DNA of 64,000 nucleotides from an uncultured Alphaproteobacteria bacterium (GCA_937924895.1 CALEYP010000096.1:29161-93160); one strand, 5' to 3'. Numbered from the stretch's first letter, positions 1-8,743 are shown. The notes: a model not told the origin generated them from the letters alone. Numbers and translations: made by a program.

Positions 1-539
1 CTGTTATCACGGCAAAGGATGGGGCAGGTGAGATCGTGACTGAAGCCTTCGATGGTGTTGTTATTTGCGCCGGCGTGAGAAGCCGCGATTTTGCTGCGCA
101 AGCTGGTGATAGAGTGAATATTTATCCTGTGAAGGGCTATTCGATTACTGTGAATCTGCAGGATGAAACGTCACGCAATGCCGCGCCGCTTGTAAGCTTG
201 CTTGATGATAGAGCGAAGATTGTGACAGCCCGTCTTGGCGAAGATCGATTCCGTGTAGCAGGTACAGCTGAATTTAACGGCTATAACTATAATATTCGCG
301 CAGATAGAATCGCACCTCTCACCAAATGGGTGGAGCATAATTTCCCAGATATCAATACCGAATATGTGGTGCCATGGGCCGGTTTGCGCCCGATGATGCC
401 AAATATGATGCCACGTATCGGGACAGGCAAAGCCAAAGGCATTTTCTATAATACAGGCCATGGTCACTTAGGCTGGACCTTGTCTTGTGTGTCGGCCCAT
501 ATGGTATCTGATGCGATTATGGGCGCAGATAATCAATAA
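1..539 (+). CDS. D-amino acid dehydrogenase-like FAD oxidoreductase (3' part)
   Basis: C-terminal part of a DadA-type, DAO-fold flavoprotein that would oxidatively deaminate D-amino acids and pass electrons to the membrane chain. The frame is open from base 3, so the start and the N-terminal FAD-binding GxGxxG lie upstream of the window; the GTG at 36 is internal. Visible are the ICAG turn before the substrate domain, the WAGLRPMMPN segment, and the C-terminal NTGHGHLGWTLSC segment that closes over FAD in DadA relatives (compare NTGHGTLGW in the family). The substrate is not determined by what is visible; glycine- or sarcosine-oxidase-like relatives are possible. The stop at 537-539 lies seven bases before the pyrC leader hairpin. 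Confidence 0.8.
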   Translation, partial: VITAKDGAGEIVTEAFDGVVICAGVRSRDFAAQAGDRVNIYPVKGYSITVNLQDETSRNAAPLVSLLDDRAKIVTARLGEDRFRVAGTAEFNGYNYNIRADRIAPLTKWVEHNFPDINTEYVVPWAGLRPMMPNMMPRIGTGKAKGIFYNTGHGHLGWTLSCVSAHMVSDAIMGADNQ

Positions 540-543
540 GCTC

Positions 544-609
544 GTCGCTTGCCCTTTGGTCATGGTTTGCGCTACATAAGCGACAGGCACATGACGAAAG
601 GGGCAAGCG
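544..609 (+). promoter_or_regulatory. Leader hairpin sequestering the pyrC ribosome-binding site
   Basis: Bases 546-564 and 590-609 form a long inverted repeat: nine pairs, one bulged base, three pairs, one mismatch, six pairs. The right arm contains the AAAGGGG Shine-Dalgarno (598-604) and ends one base before the pyrC ATG at 610. A competing pairing exists: GTCGCTT (544-550) matches AAGCGAC (578-584), and forming it would break the long stem and expose the ribosome site. No U-tract follows, so a terminator is unlikely. The structure is seen in the sequence; the control role is inferred. Enteric pyrC is also controlled by a hairpin over its ribosome site, which makes the idea plausible. Confidence 0.6.
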
Positions 610-1653
610 ATGCAAATCTCACTTACAAGACCAGATGATTGGCACCTCCATTTACGTGATGGCGCTATGCTAGAGGCTGTGTTGCCTTATGCAGCACGTG
701 ATTTTGGGCGTGCGATTGTGATGCCGAATCTTGTGCCGCCTGTTGTGACTGTTGCAGATGCGCTGTCTTATCGTGACCGCATTCAAGCAGCCATGCCAGA
801 GGGGGCTGATTTCACGCCTTTGATGGTGCTTTATTTAACAGAACAAACTGACCCGCAAGATGTCAAAGCGGGGATTGAACAGGGTGTCATTAGCGCGGTG
901 AAATTATACCCAGCTGGCGCGACGACGAATTCTAGCAGTGGGGTGCGGAATATGGCGAATGTTATGCCTGTTCTCGAAGTGATGGCAGAGCATGGTTTGC
1001 CGCTTTGCGTGCATGGCGAGGTCACTGATTCCGATATTGATATTTTTGACAGAGAAGCTGTTTTTATCGACCGTGTCCTAGACCCGCTGGGCCGCAGCCT
1101 GCCTGAATTGCGTGTTGTGTTTGAACATATTACGACGAAGCAAGCGGTACAATATGTGCAAGAGGCTAGCCGGGCGCTTGCCGCAACAATTACCACGCAT
1201 CACCTTTTCATTAACCGCAATGCTTATCTCGCCGGTGGCATTAAACCACATTATTATTGTTTGCCCGTGGCCAAACGTGAAATTCATCGCCGCGCATTAG
1301 TTGATGCCGCTATTTCTGGTGATCCACGTTTCTTTTTAGGGACTGATTCCGCCCCGCATACCGATGCGAATAAGCTGCAATCTTGTGGCTGTGCCGGTAT
1401 TTTCACAAGCGCCAACACAATGGCCTGTCTTGCGCAATTATTTGAACAAGAAGATGCACTTGATAAATTAGAAGGTTTCACAAGTTTGCATGGGCCCGCC
1501 TTTTACAAATTGCCAGCCAATCAGTCACAGATCACATTGCAGCGTCATGAGGCGCCCGTCTCGTTCGGGTCTCACATCGATACCGAAGAAGGGCCGGTAA
1601 CAATCTTTGACCCGCTGACACCGATTTATTGGGATGTTGTGCGGTCTGACTAA
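610..1653 (+). CDS. pyrC: Dihydroorotase (class II)
   Basis: Cytoplasmic zinc amidohydrolase that cyclises carbamoyl-aspartate to dihydroorotate, the third step of de novo UMP synthesis. The 347 aa length fits the E. coli-type PyrC. The N-terminal [12 protein letters not shown] carries the metal-binding HxH (His12, His14). The KLYPAG segment near residue 98 carries the lysine that is carbamylated in this family. GTDSAPH holds the catalytic aspartate. The ATG at 610 puts RPDDWH at the expected distance from the N-terminus. Its Shine-Dalgarno lies in the leader hairpin. pyrE is about 4 kb downstream, separated by the polyamine importer. Confidence 0.96.
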   Translation: MQISLTRPDDWHLHLRDGAMLEAVLPYAARDFGRAIVMPNLVPPVVTVADALSYRDRIQAAMPEGADFTPLMVLYLTEQTDPQDVKAGIEQGVISAVKLYPAGATTNSSSGVRNMANVMPVLEVMAEHGLPLCVHGEVTDSDIDIFDREAVFIDRVLDPLGRSLPELRVVFEHITTKQAVQYVQEASRALAATITTHHLFINRNAYLAGGIKPHYYCLPVAKREIHRRALVDAAISGDPRFFLGTDSAPHTDANKLQSCGCAGIFTSANTMACLAQLFEQEDALDKLEGFTSLHGPAFYKLPANQSQITLQRHEAPVSFGSHIDTEEGPVTIFDPLTPIYWDVVRSD

Positions 1654-1664
1654 GACAATTTCAG

Positions 1665-1725
1665 CGGTAAGATATAAATTATATTGAAGAGATTACCGTT
1701 TTGTCGTTAAGCTGACATGACAAAA
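1665..1725 (+). promoter_or_regulatory. Inverted repeats upstream of the polyamine importer
   Basis: The 124-base gap before potF has two inverted repeats: CGGTAA (1665-1670) with TTACCG (1693-1698), and TTTTGTC (1699-1705) with GACAAAA (1719-1725). They sit 52-113 bases upstream of the start codon. They could be operator half-sites or transcript hairpins. No convincing -35/-10 pair was found. Low confidence. Confidence 0.25.
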
Positions 1726-1777
1726 TTTGTGGCGATGGACAGAGCCTGTTATTGCCCAATAAAAAGGAGGAACCCCT

Positions 1778-2875
1778 ATGAAATCACTGAAGCTTTCTCT
1801 TGTGTCTGCCGCTTTGCTAGGTCTTTATGGCGCACAAACAGCCCATGCCTCAGGCGAGTTAAATATTTATAATTGGTCGGATTATATCGCTGAGGATACC
1901 ATTGCCAATTTTGAAGCAGAGACAGGCATCAAAGTTGTCTATGATGTGTATGATTCTAACGAAGTGCTTGAAGCAAAGATGCTGGCAGGGTCATCAGGCT
2001 ATGATCTCGTTGTGCCTACAGCTGATTTCCTTGCGCGCGGGTTTGAATCAGGCGCTTACCAAAAGCTTGATTTGAGCCGTCTTGCTAATCTCGGCAATCA
2101 AAGCAAAGCCGTAGCCGCGCAGGCTGAACAGACCGTTGGTGATGATAATTCTGGCGTTGTTTATATGTGGGGCACAACAGGTGTTGCCTATAATGTAGAT
2201 AAGGTAGCCGCGATCCTCGGTGATGACGCACCAACAGATAGCTGGAGCCTTGTTCTTGACCCACAATATGCGTCTCAATTGGCTGATTGTGGCATTGCTA
2301 TTTTGGATGCCCCGACAGATGTTTTGCCAAATGTGATGGCATATCTTGGCAAAGATGGCCGCTCAACAGATGCTGCTGATTTGCAAGCCGCTGGCGAAGT
2401 GTTGAATGCTGTGCGCCCTCACTTGCGTTATATTCATTCTTCACAATCAATCAATGATATGGCGAATGGCGATCTTTGTGCTGCCATTATGTGGTCAGGT
2501 GATGCGTTCCAAGCTGCTTATCGCGCAGAAGAGGCTGAGAATGGTCAAGTGATTGATTATTACATCCCGAATGAAGGCACAAATATGTGGTTTGATATGA
2601 TGGCGCTGCCTGTTGATGCCAAAAATATCGATAACGCTTATAAATTCATCGATTATATGATGCGTGCTGATGTTGCGGCTAACAATGTGAATTATGTCTG
2701 GTATGCCAGCGGTAACGATGCGGCAAATGACATGATTGATCCTGAGATCTTGGAACATCCTGGCATCTATCCAACAGCAGAAGCGCAAAAGAATCTGTTT
2801 GTTGTACCAGTCTATGATGCGAAAACGGACCGCGTGATCAATCGCGTTTGGTCACGTTTCTCAGCAGGTAACTAA
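1778..2875 (+). CDS. potF: Polyamine ABC transporter, periplasmic binding protein
   Basis: 365 aa periplasmic PotF/PotD-family protein that captures putrescine or spermidine and delivers it to the PotGHI permease. A signal peptide is evident: basic start, hydrophobic stretch, and AHAS cleavage region near residue 24. The mature start LNIYNWSDYI is characteristic of polyamine-binding proteins. MWSGDAFQA and NMWFDMMALP correspond to ligand-pocket segments with tryptophan and aspartate. AAAGGAGG precedes the ATG. First of four genes in binding protein, ATPase, permease, permease order, as in E. coli potFGHI. Putrescine versus spermidine cannot be settled from the sequence. Confidence 0.92.
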   Translation: MKSLKLSLVSAALLGLYGAQTAHASGELNIYNWSDYIAEDTIANFEAETGIKVVYDVYDSNEVLEAKMLAGSSGYDLVVPTADFLARGFESGAYQKLDLSRLANLGNQSKAVAAQAEQTVGDDNSGVVYMWGTTGVAYNVDKVAAILGDDAPTDSWSLVLDPQYASQLADCGIAILDAPTDVLPNVMAYLGKDGRSTDAADLQAAGEVLNAVRPHLRYIHSSQSINDMANGDLCAAIMWSGDAFQAAYRAEEAENGQVIDYYIPNEGTNMWFDMMALPVDAKNIDNAYKFIDYMMRADVAANNVNYVWYASGNDAANDMIDPEILEHPGIYPTAEAQKNLFVVPVYDAKTDRVINRVWSRFSAGN

Positions 2876-2898
2876 GCCGCGCCTAAGGGGGGCAAACT

Positions 2899-3981
2899 AT
2901 GGCGCCCTTTATCGAAATAAATGAAATCACCAAGAAATTTGGTGATTTCATTGCCGTTGATAACCTATCTCTTTCCATCGAAAAAGGGGCTCTCTTTTGT
3001 TTGTTGGGGGGATCTGGGTGTGGTAAAACCACCTTGTTACGGATGCTAGCAGGCCTAGAAGCTCCTAGCTCTGGTACTATCAAAATCGATGGTATGGATA
3101 TGCATCAGGTGCATCCTGCCGATAGACCTGTCAATTACATGTTTCAAAATTATGCGCTGTTCCCGCATATGTCAGTCGCACGTAATATCGGCTATGGGTT
3201 GCGTCGTGCGGGTATCAGCGGTGCGGCCTATGAAGAGCGTATTACAGAAATGTTGCGGCTCGTGCGACTAGAAGGGTTTGAAAACCGCAAACCAGACCAG
3301 CTATCTGGCGGGCAAAAACAACGTGTGGCGCTAGCCCGTGCCTTAGCGCGTAATCCAAAATTACTACTTTTGGATGAGCCGCTCGCTGCCTTGGACAAGA
3401 AGCTTCGCGAAGATACGCAGTTTGAATTAGTGAATATCCAAGAAAAATTAGGTACGACTTTTGTGGTTGTCACACATGACCAAGAAGAGGCGATGTCTCT
3501 GGCATCTGATATTGGTGTGATGGATGCGGGGCGCTTGGTTCAGGTGGCGGCGCCAAAGACTTTATATGAAGCGCCAGCTAATCAGTTTATTGCGAGCTTC
3601 CTTGGCTCGGTTAGCTTTCTGCCAGCGACGATTACGAAGATTGCAGATGGCAAAGTCTCTGCCACAGGCTCTTGCGATATTACCGCCTTGGCACGTGAGG
3701 GGATTAGTATTGGCGATGATGTGATATGTGCCTTGCGTCCAGAGAAAATTACCTTGTCTCGCGGTCAGGCCGCAGGGCCAAACCAGCTTAATGTTATCAT
3801 TGAAGAAATGGGATATCTCGGCGCTGTGACACATGTGCGTGCCCGCACCAAATCTGGCGAAATGTTAAAAATTATGTTGTCGAATCGGCGGCGGGCCGAA
3901 GCTGATTTCACATGGGATGAAGAGGTTGTAGCCTCTTTTGATCCCAAGGATGCGATTTTGCTTCCTGCTGAGGCTAGGTAG
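2899..3981 (+). CDS. potG: Polyamine ABC transporter, ATP-binding protein
   Basis: 360 aa ATPase that powers polyamine import at the inner face of the membrane. The ABC domain has Walker A GGSGCGKTT (about 37-45), signature LSGGQKQR (about 135), Walker B LLLLDEP and the switch histidine in VVTHDQEEA. Residues from about 235 on form a TOBE-like regulatory domain with the CALRPEKI motif. It starts 23 bases after potF behind a GGGGGG-type ribosome site and precedes the first permease by six bases, so it is certainly in the same operon. Confidence 0.93.
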   Translation: MAPFIEINEITKKFGDFIAVDNLSLSIEKGALFCLLGGSGCGKTTLLRMLAGLEAPSSGTIKIDGMDMHQVHPADRPVNYMFQNYALFPHMSVARNIGYGLRRAGISGAAYEERITEMLRLVRLEGFENRKPDQLSGGQKQRVALARALARNPKLLLLDEPLAALDKKLREDTQFELVNIQEKLGTTFVVVTHDQEEAMSLASDIGVMDAGRLVQVAAPKTLYEAPANQFIASFLGSVSFLPATITKIADGKVSATGSCDITALAREGISIGDDVICALRPEKITLSRGQAAGPNQLNVIIEEMGYLGAVTHVRARTKSGEMLKIMLSNRRRAEADFTWDEEVVASFDPKDAILLPAEAR

Positions 3982-3987
3982 CCTGCC

Positions 3988-4905
3988 ATGGGGGAGCAGA
4001 TACAGCGGCTTTTTTATCATTATGGCAAATGGTTTATCATCGGCTTGCCGCTTTTATGGCTGATGCTTTTTTTCATGTTTCCGCTTTTGGAGATGGCACA
4101 AGTCTCATTCACAGAGGCGCGGCGCGGCATTCCGCCATTTAAACCATTATGGGGATTTGGCGAGGACGGCTTTTTTACCAATTTTACCCTTGGCAATTAC
4201 CAGCTGATCTATGATTTTTATGAAGATTATTTAGGACCGGCGCTGAATTCCTTACGGATAGCATTTTTCTCCACCTTATTTTGCCTATTCTTTGCCTATC
4301 CTATGGCCTATTGGATTGCGCGTTCGCCTGATGATATGCGTCATATCCTATTGATTTTGGTGTTGTTGCCTTTTTGGACATCGAGCTTATTGCGTATGTA
4401 TGCGCTTATCGGGTTGTTAAATCCCAATGGTTTTGTGAATGGGATGCTCTTGTGGTTAGGCGTGATTGATACGCCAATTCCAATGATGCAAACAGACTTA
4501 TCTGTCTATCTTGGAATGTTGCTTACCTATTTGCCGCTAATGATCCTGCCGCTCTATGCTACATTAACGCGTCTTGATCATTCCCTGCATGAAGCCGCCT
4601 CTGATTTAGGGGCCAGCAGCTTTACCATCTTCTTTACGATAACCATCCCGCTTTCCTTATCTGGTATTATCGCGGGTTGTTTGTTGGTGTTTATTCCTGC
4701 CGTCGGGGAATTTGTTATCCCCGCTTTGTTGGGCGGCCCTGACCAGGTGATGCTTGGCAAGGTGTTGTGGACAGAATTTTTCCGCAATCGTGATTGGCCT
4801 GTTGCCGCAGCTATCGCGCTCATTTTGATGGTGATTGTCACCGGCCCCATTATCTATATGCGCTATATTGATCGCGGTGATGATAGAGAGGGAGAGCAGG
4901 TATGA
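3988..4905 (+). CDS. potH: Polyamine ABC transporter, permease 1
   Basis: 305 aa inner-membrane subunit with about six hydrophobic segments, beginning around residue 15. The cytoplasmic coupling loop (EAA motif) reads EAASDLGASS near residue 202 and would dock on the ATPase. First of the two permeases, matching PotH/PotB in order and length. It ends in a GTATGA overlap with the next gene, showing translational coupling. Confidence 0.92.
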   Translation: MGEQIQRLFYHYGKWFIIGLPLLWLMLFFMFPLLEMAQVSFTEARRGIPPFKPLWGFGEDGFFTNFTLGNYQLIYDFYEDYLGPALNSLRIAFFSTLFCLFFAYPMAYWIARSPDDMRHILLILVLLPFWTSSLLRMYALIGLLNPNGFVNGMLLWLGVIDTPIPMMQTDLSVYLGMLLTYLPLMILPLYATLTRLDHSLHEAASDLGASSFTIFFTITIPLSLSGIIAGCLLVFIPAVGEFVIPALLGGPDQVMLGKVLWTEFFRNRDWPVAAAIALILMVIVTGPIIYMRYIDRGDDREGEQV

Positions 4906-5702
4906 TCAGAGCTGTGCCGCGCCTTTTTATTATCCTTGGGCTGATGGGATTTGCGCTTCTTTACATTCCAGCTTTGGTGATGATGGCCTTTAGCTTTAAT
5001 GCGGGGAAATTAGCATCTGTCTGGGCTGGCTTTTCATTTAAATGGTATGGCGCGCTTTTGCAAAATGACCAATTGTTGGCCGCACTTTCAAAATCATTAT
5101 TAATTGCTGGCATTGCAGCGAGCCTATCAACCCTTTTTGGGGTGTTCATTGCGATTGCCTTTGTGCGCTTTGGTAAATTTAAAGGCAGGCTGCTGCTTTC
5201 TGCCCTTGCCTCTGCCCCGTTGGTGATCCCTGAAGTGGTTATGGGCTTATCATTATTATTGCTCTTTATCGCCATGGAAAATGTGCTGGGCTGGCCCGCC
5301 GGGCGCGGCCTTGATACCATCATCATCGCCCATGCGACGTTTGGGATGTGTTTTGCCGCCGTGGTGATCCAAGCACGATTGCGTCAATTCGATCGCTCCT
5401 TAGAAGAGGCAGCCATGGATTTAGGCGCGCGTCAGCCTTATATTTTCATGACCATCACCTTGCCCATCATTGCGCCTGCTATTATTTCTGCTTGGCTTTT
5501 GACCTTTACGTTAAGCTTTGATGATTTGGTCATTGCCTCATTTGTCAGCGGGCCAGGCTCTTCGACCCTACCCATTGTGATATTCTCAAAAGTCCGGCTT
5601 GGCGTCACGCCAGAGATCAATGCTATTGCAACATTAATGATTGTGACGATTGCGATTGGGGTGATTGCAGGGGCGCGGTTGATGCGTCGAAACCCCCGCT
5701 AA
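4902..5702 (+). CDS. potI: Polyamine ABC transporter, permease 2
   Basis: 266 aa inner-membrane partner of the preceding permease. The EAA coupling loop reads EEAAMDLGARQ near residue 168. SFDDLVIASFVSGPG is characteristic of PotI/PotC proteins. The ATG overlaps the stop codon of potH by four bases. Last gene of the transporter operon; no clear terminator follows before pyrE 115 bases downstream. Confidence 0.92.
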   Translation: MIRAVPRLFIILGLMGFALLYIPALVMMAFSFNAGKLASVWAGFSFKWYGALLQNDQLLAALSKSLLIAGIAASLSTLFGVFIAIAFVRFGKFKGRLLLSALASAPLVIPEVVMGLSLLLLFIAMENVLGWPAGRGLDTIIIAHATFGMCFAAVVIQARLRQFDRSLEEAAMDLGARQPYIFMTITLPIIAPAIISAWLLTFTLSFDDLVIASFVSGPGSSTLPIVIFSKVRLGVTPEINAIATLMIVTIAIGVIAGARLMRRNPR

Positions 5703-5760
5703 TTAGCTGTCCTCTCCGCTGGGAGACGCCAGATAAAGTCATAGATTTCATCGTGAATTT

Positions 5761-5796
5761 ACGTTAGATCTGCAAACATATGACGTATAGATCTGC
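5761..5796 (+). promoter_or_regulatory. Tandem near-identical repeat upstream of pyrE
   Basis: TAGATCTGC occurs at 5765-5773 and again at 5788-5796, each preceded by ACGT, with a 23-base period. The second copy ends 21 bases before the pyrE start. AGATCT is self-complementary, so the two copies could also pair in RNA. The spacing of about two helical turns is compatible with a protein-binding site. Function unknown. Confidence 0.3.
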
Positions 5797-5817
5797 CAGA
5801 GCAGAACAAAATGGGGA

Positions 5818-6477
5818 ATGAAGATGACGACAGGGCAAAAAGTCGCGCAAATGTTGCTCGATATTAAAGCAGTTCACATTTCAGAGGATAAGCCGTTTAT
5901 CTTTACATCTGGCAAGGCTAGCCCTGTTTATATTGATTGCCGCAAGATTATCTCATTTCCTGAAATCCGCCGGTTCCTCATGGCTGAAGGGGCAAAGATG
6001 ATGGCAGACATATCATCTGATGCGCCTTATGATGCCGTGGCAGGGGGCGAGACCGCTGGTATTCCTTTCGCTGCTTGGATGTCAGACGAGATGAATAAGC
6101 CGATGCAATATATTCGTAAAAAGCCAAAGGGATTTGGTCGCGATGCACAGATTGAAGGTTTGATTGAAGAAGGTCAGCACATCTTATTGGTTGAAGATTT
6201 GGCCACAGATGGCGGGTCAAAACTGAATTTCATCAATGCTATTCGGACGGCTGGCGCTGAGGTGAATCATATTTTTGTGATTTTCTATTACGATATTTTC
6301 AAAGATGCCTTAGCCAATTTAGCATCAGAGAATGTAAGCCTGCATTATCTCGCAACATGGTGGGATGTGTTGGCCGCGATTAAGGCGGACCCGGCCTATA
6401 GTGATGAGAGGGTCGCTCGCGTCGAGGCCTTTTTAAATGACCCGATTACGTGGTCAGAGGCAAATGGCGGCGCCTAG
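5818..6477 (+). CDS. pyrE: Orotate phosphoribosyltransferase
   Basis: 219 aa cytoplasmic enzyme that joins orotate to PRPP to give OMP, the fifth step of UMP synthesis. The PRPP-binding loop is ILLVEDLATDGGSK (about residues 122-135). KPMQYIRKKPKGFG is the flexible catalytic loop with the expected lysines. Two possible starts, ATG 5818 and ATG 5824; GGGGA just upstream fits either, and 5818 is used here. Together with pyrC it places two de novo pyrimidine genes beside the salvage operon. Confidence 0.95.
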   Translation: MKMTTGQKVAQMLLDIKAVHISEDKPFIFTSGKASPVYIDCRKIISFPEIRRFLMAEGAKMMADISSDAPYDAVAGGETAGIPFAAWMSDEMNKPMQYIRKKPKGFGRDAQIEGLIEEGQHILLVEDLATDGGSKLNFINAIRTAGAEVNHIFVIFYYDIFKDALANLASENVSLHYLATWWDVLAAIKADPAYSDERVARVEAFLNDPITWSEANGGA

Positions 6478-6514
6478 CAGATAACAGATTAGCGCATCTA
6501 AAGGGGGGACGGAG

Positions 6515-6799
6515 ATGACACAATCTGAGACAGACAAAGAAACCAGTCGCTTATTAGCAGAGGCGGCAAGTAAACCACGCAATGAAGCCTTGATTTGTGC
6601 AGAATGTGGGGCAGATTTTACATGCCGCACAGGCGATCCCGGTGAGTGTTGGTGTAATACAAGTCCAAATATCAGGCCGCAATTTAAATTGGATGGCACT
6701 TGTGTCTGTCCTAATTGCCTTGCCATGGGACAATTAGACGAATTGCAGGCGGCACGTGCTGAGAAGCGGGCACGTCGTACAGCCCAAAAACTGCGGTAG
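6515..6799 (+). CDS. Cysteine-rich CWC-family small protein
   Basis: 94 aa protein with a zinc-ribbon-like arrangement: CAECGADFTC, then GECWC (the tryptophan between cysteines that names the CWC family), then CVCPNC. The C-terminus is charged and rich in Arg/Ala. Members of this family (cysteine-rich CWC) have no established function; metal binding is inferred from cysteine spacing. A GGGGGGACGGAG ribosome site precedes the ATG, 37 bases after pyrE, so it may be co-transcribed with pyrE. Confidence 0.75.
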   Translation: MTQSETDKETSRLLAEAASKPRNEALICAECGADFTCRTGDPGECWCNTSPNIRPQFKLDGTCVCPNCLAMGQLDELQAARAEKRARRTAQKLR

Positions 6800-6849
6800 T
6801 TATTTTTGAAAAGCAGGGCTAGGATGGATGGTTTTTATTGAAACCATAC

Positions 6850-6886
6850 GTTACTTTTCAGTAACATGAGGGATAAGATGCCTCAT
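6850..6886 (+). promoter_or_regulatory. Two adjacent inverted repeats before the nucleoside operon
   Basis: GTTAC (6850-6854) is repeated inverted as GTAAC (6861-6865). Immediately after, ATGAGG (6866-6871) is repeated inverted as CCTCAT (6881-6886). The second ends 12 bases before the first ATG of the nucleoside operon, where little Shine-Dalgarno is visible. This is the likely control region of the operon: either a repressor operator or a leader hairpin affecting translation. Confidence 0.35.
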
Positions 6887-6898
6887 GGATAGACTGAT

Positions 6899-7777
6899 AT
6901 GATTTATAATCTTGGCTCCATTAATATTGATTATTTCTACAAAGCGCCGCATCTGCCGATGCCAGGCGAAACCCTTGCTGCAACAGATTTCCAAGTTGGT
7001 CTAGGTGGGAAAGGGGCCAATCAATCAGTCGCATGTGCTAGGGCAGGCGCTGCCATTCGGCATATTGGGCAAATCCACCACAAAGATGCTGATATACTCA
7101 CATTATTAGACGCGTCAGCAGTTGATTGTACCACCATCACCCAAGGTGACGTGCCAACCGGTCATGCCATCATTGTTGTTGATGAGGATACAGGCGAAAA
7201 TCATATCATTCTCATGCCAGGGGCCAATCAGGCTATCACAGAAACACAGCTTGAAAACGCCTTAGATGGGGCGTCAGCTGGTGATTGGGCATTGGCGCAA
7301 AATGAGACCGCCTTGGCCGTCCCCTTTTTGAAACGCGCCAAAGAAAAGGGTCTGTCCTTATGTTATTCAGCCGCGCCTTTTGTCAAAGATAATGTATTAG
7401 CCCTGTTGCCACTCATTGATTTATTGATCGTGAATGAGGGAGAAGCAGATGAAATTGCAACAGCCCTTGGCAAAACGCCAGATAAGTGGGGATTGCCTCA
7501 TTTAATCATCACTAAGGGGAAAGAGGGGGCTGATTATTTTGGCCAAGATGGGGCCTTTCATCAGCCAGCTTACCCTGTGAAAGCTGTCGATAGCACGGGG
7601 GCTGGTGATACTTATCTCGGCTATGTATTGGGCCAGCTATCGCAAGGGGCATCTTTGCAGGATGCGATGGCGCTTGCTGGTAAAGCTGCGGCCCTTCAAG
7701 TGACAAGATTTGGCACCGCAGACGTGATTCCAACGCTTCAGGAGGTGGAGGAAACCATCTTTGAGACAAGAGATTAA
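6899..7777 (+). CDS. PfkB-family (ribokinase-like) sugar/nucleoside kinase
   Basis: 292 aa cytoplasmic kinase. The N-terminal GLGGKGANQSVACARAG matches PfkB signature 1, and the DSTGAGDTYLG segment with GAGD at 234-237 is the anion hole and catalytic aspartate of signature 2. Length and the GGKGANQ motif fit ribokinase. In this operon it most likely phosphorylates ribose released by the nucleoside hydrolase encoded two bases downstream, though nucleoside kinase activity is possible. First gene of the salvage operon. The ribosome site is weak. Confidence 0.85.
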   Translation: MIYNLGSINIDYFYKAPHLPMPGETLAATDFQVGLGGKGANQSVACARAGAAIRHIGQIHHKDADILTLLDASAVDCTTITQGDVPTGHAIIVVDEDTGENHIILMPGANQAITETQLENALDGASAGDWALAQNETALAVPFLKRAKEKGLSLCYSAAPFVKDNVLALLPLIDLLIVNEGEADEIATALGKTPDKWGLPHLIITKGKEGADYFGQDGAFHQPAYPVKAVDSTGAGDTYLGYVLGQLSQGASLQDAMALAGKAAALQVTRFGTADVIPTLQEVEETIFETRD

Positions 7778-7779
7778 AT

Positions 7780-8733
7780 ATGAGTGATAAACATAAAATA
7801 ATTATTGATACGGACCCTGGCATTGATGATGCGATGGCCATTCATCTGGCCTTTGCCGATCCGCAGATTGAGGTGGTTGGGTTGACGTGCATTTTCGGCA
7901 ATGTGAACCAAGAGCAAGCTACGAGAAATGCCCTATGGTTGGCGGAATCTGCCCATTATCATTGTGATGTTGCCTCAGGGGCGTCTCAGCCACTTGTTCA
8001 GGCGCCGAATGAGCCGAGCTATTATGTTCATGGTGATGAAGGTTTTGGTGATTTGGGGGCGCAGACGCCAGTAGGTGCCGCCCATGAGTTGGATGCCGCA
8101 GATTATATCATCCATATGTGCCGGTCTCATCCTGGTGAAATTACGCTGTGCCCAGTGGGGCCATTGACAAATATTGCCATCGCCTTGCAGCGCGACCCCG
8201 ATCTGGTGAAAGTTGTGAAATCAGTTGTCATTATGGGTGGGGCGGCCTTTGTGCCTGGTAATGTAACAGCGTTTGCCGAAGCCAATATCTGGAATGATCC
8301 CCATGCCGCAGAGATTGTGTTTGCTGCTGATTGGGAAGTGGTAATGATTGGTCTTGATGTCACCAGTCAGGTGACGTGCAGTGAGGATGACTATAAACTC
8401 ATTGCTGATGGCAGCCCCAAAATTGGGCAATTTATCCTTGATATCTCGCAATTCTATACGCGCTTTTATCATTCCGTATTGGGAGAAGAGGTCTGTGTGT
8501 TGCATGACCCGTCAGCTATTATTGCAATTACCAACCCTGAATTATTTGATTATCGTCATGAGCCCATTGCGGTACTATGTGATGGGGAAGAAATTGGACA
8601 GACCGTCCCTGATAGCTCTTTGTCACGCACGCCGACGAAAATTGCCGTTGGGGTGAATGTAGAGAAAGTCAAAGGCTTGTATCTTTCACGCTCTGCGAAA
8701 GCAGATGCGTCAAAGGCGCGCCGTAGCCAATAA
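7780..8733 (+). CDS. Nucleoside hydrolase (inosine-uridine type)
   Basis: 317 aa member of the IUNH family, which cleaves the N-glycosidic bond of ribonucleosides to ribose and base. IIIDTDPGIDDA (about residues 7-18) is the family's calcium-binding aspartate cluster. NIWNDPHAAEIVFAA is the conserved Asn/Asp/His segment of the active site. It follows the kinase after two bases, so ribose released here would be trapped at once by phosphorylation. Pyrimidine or purine preference cannot be read from the sequence; the downstream cytidine deaminase and upp favour pyrimidines. Confidence 0.92.
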   Translation: MSDKHKIIIDTDPGIDDAMAIHLAFADPQIEVVGLTCIFGNVNQEQATRNALWLAESAHYHCDVASGASQPLVQAPNEPSYYVHGDEGFGDLGAQTPVGAAHELDAADYIIHMCRSHPGEITLCPVGPLTNIAIALQRDPDLVKVVKSVVIMGGAAFVPGNVTAFAEANIWNDPHAAEIVFAADWEVVMIGLDVTSQVTCSEDDYKLIADGSPKIGQFILDISQFYTRFYHSVLGEEVCVLHDPSAIIAITNPELFDYRHEPIAVLCDGEEIGQTVPDSSLSRTPTKIAVGVNVEKVKGLYLSRSAKADASKARRSQ

Positions 8734-8743
8734 GGAGGCAGAC

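Noticed and set aside
546..609. Rho-independent terminator of the upstream gene
   Set aside because: The stem is not followed by a T-run but directly by the pyrC start codon; a regulatory leader is more likely.
831..1196. Minus-strand frame of 121 codons
   Set aside because: Antisense to pyrC; cysteine/serine-rich shadow without start signals.
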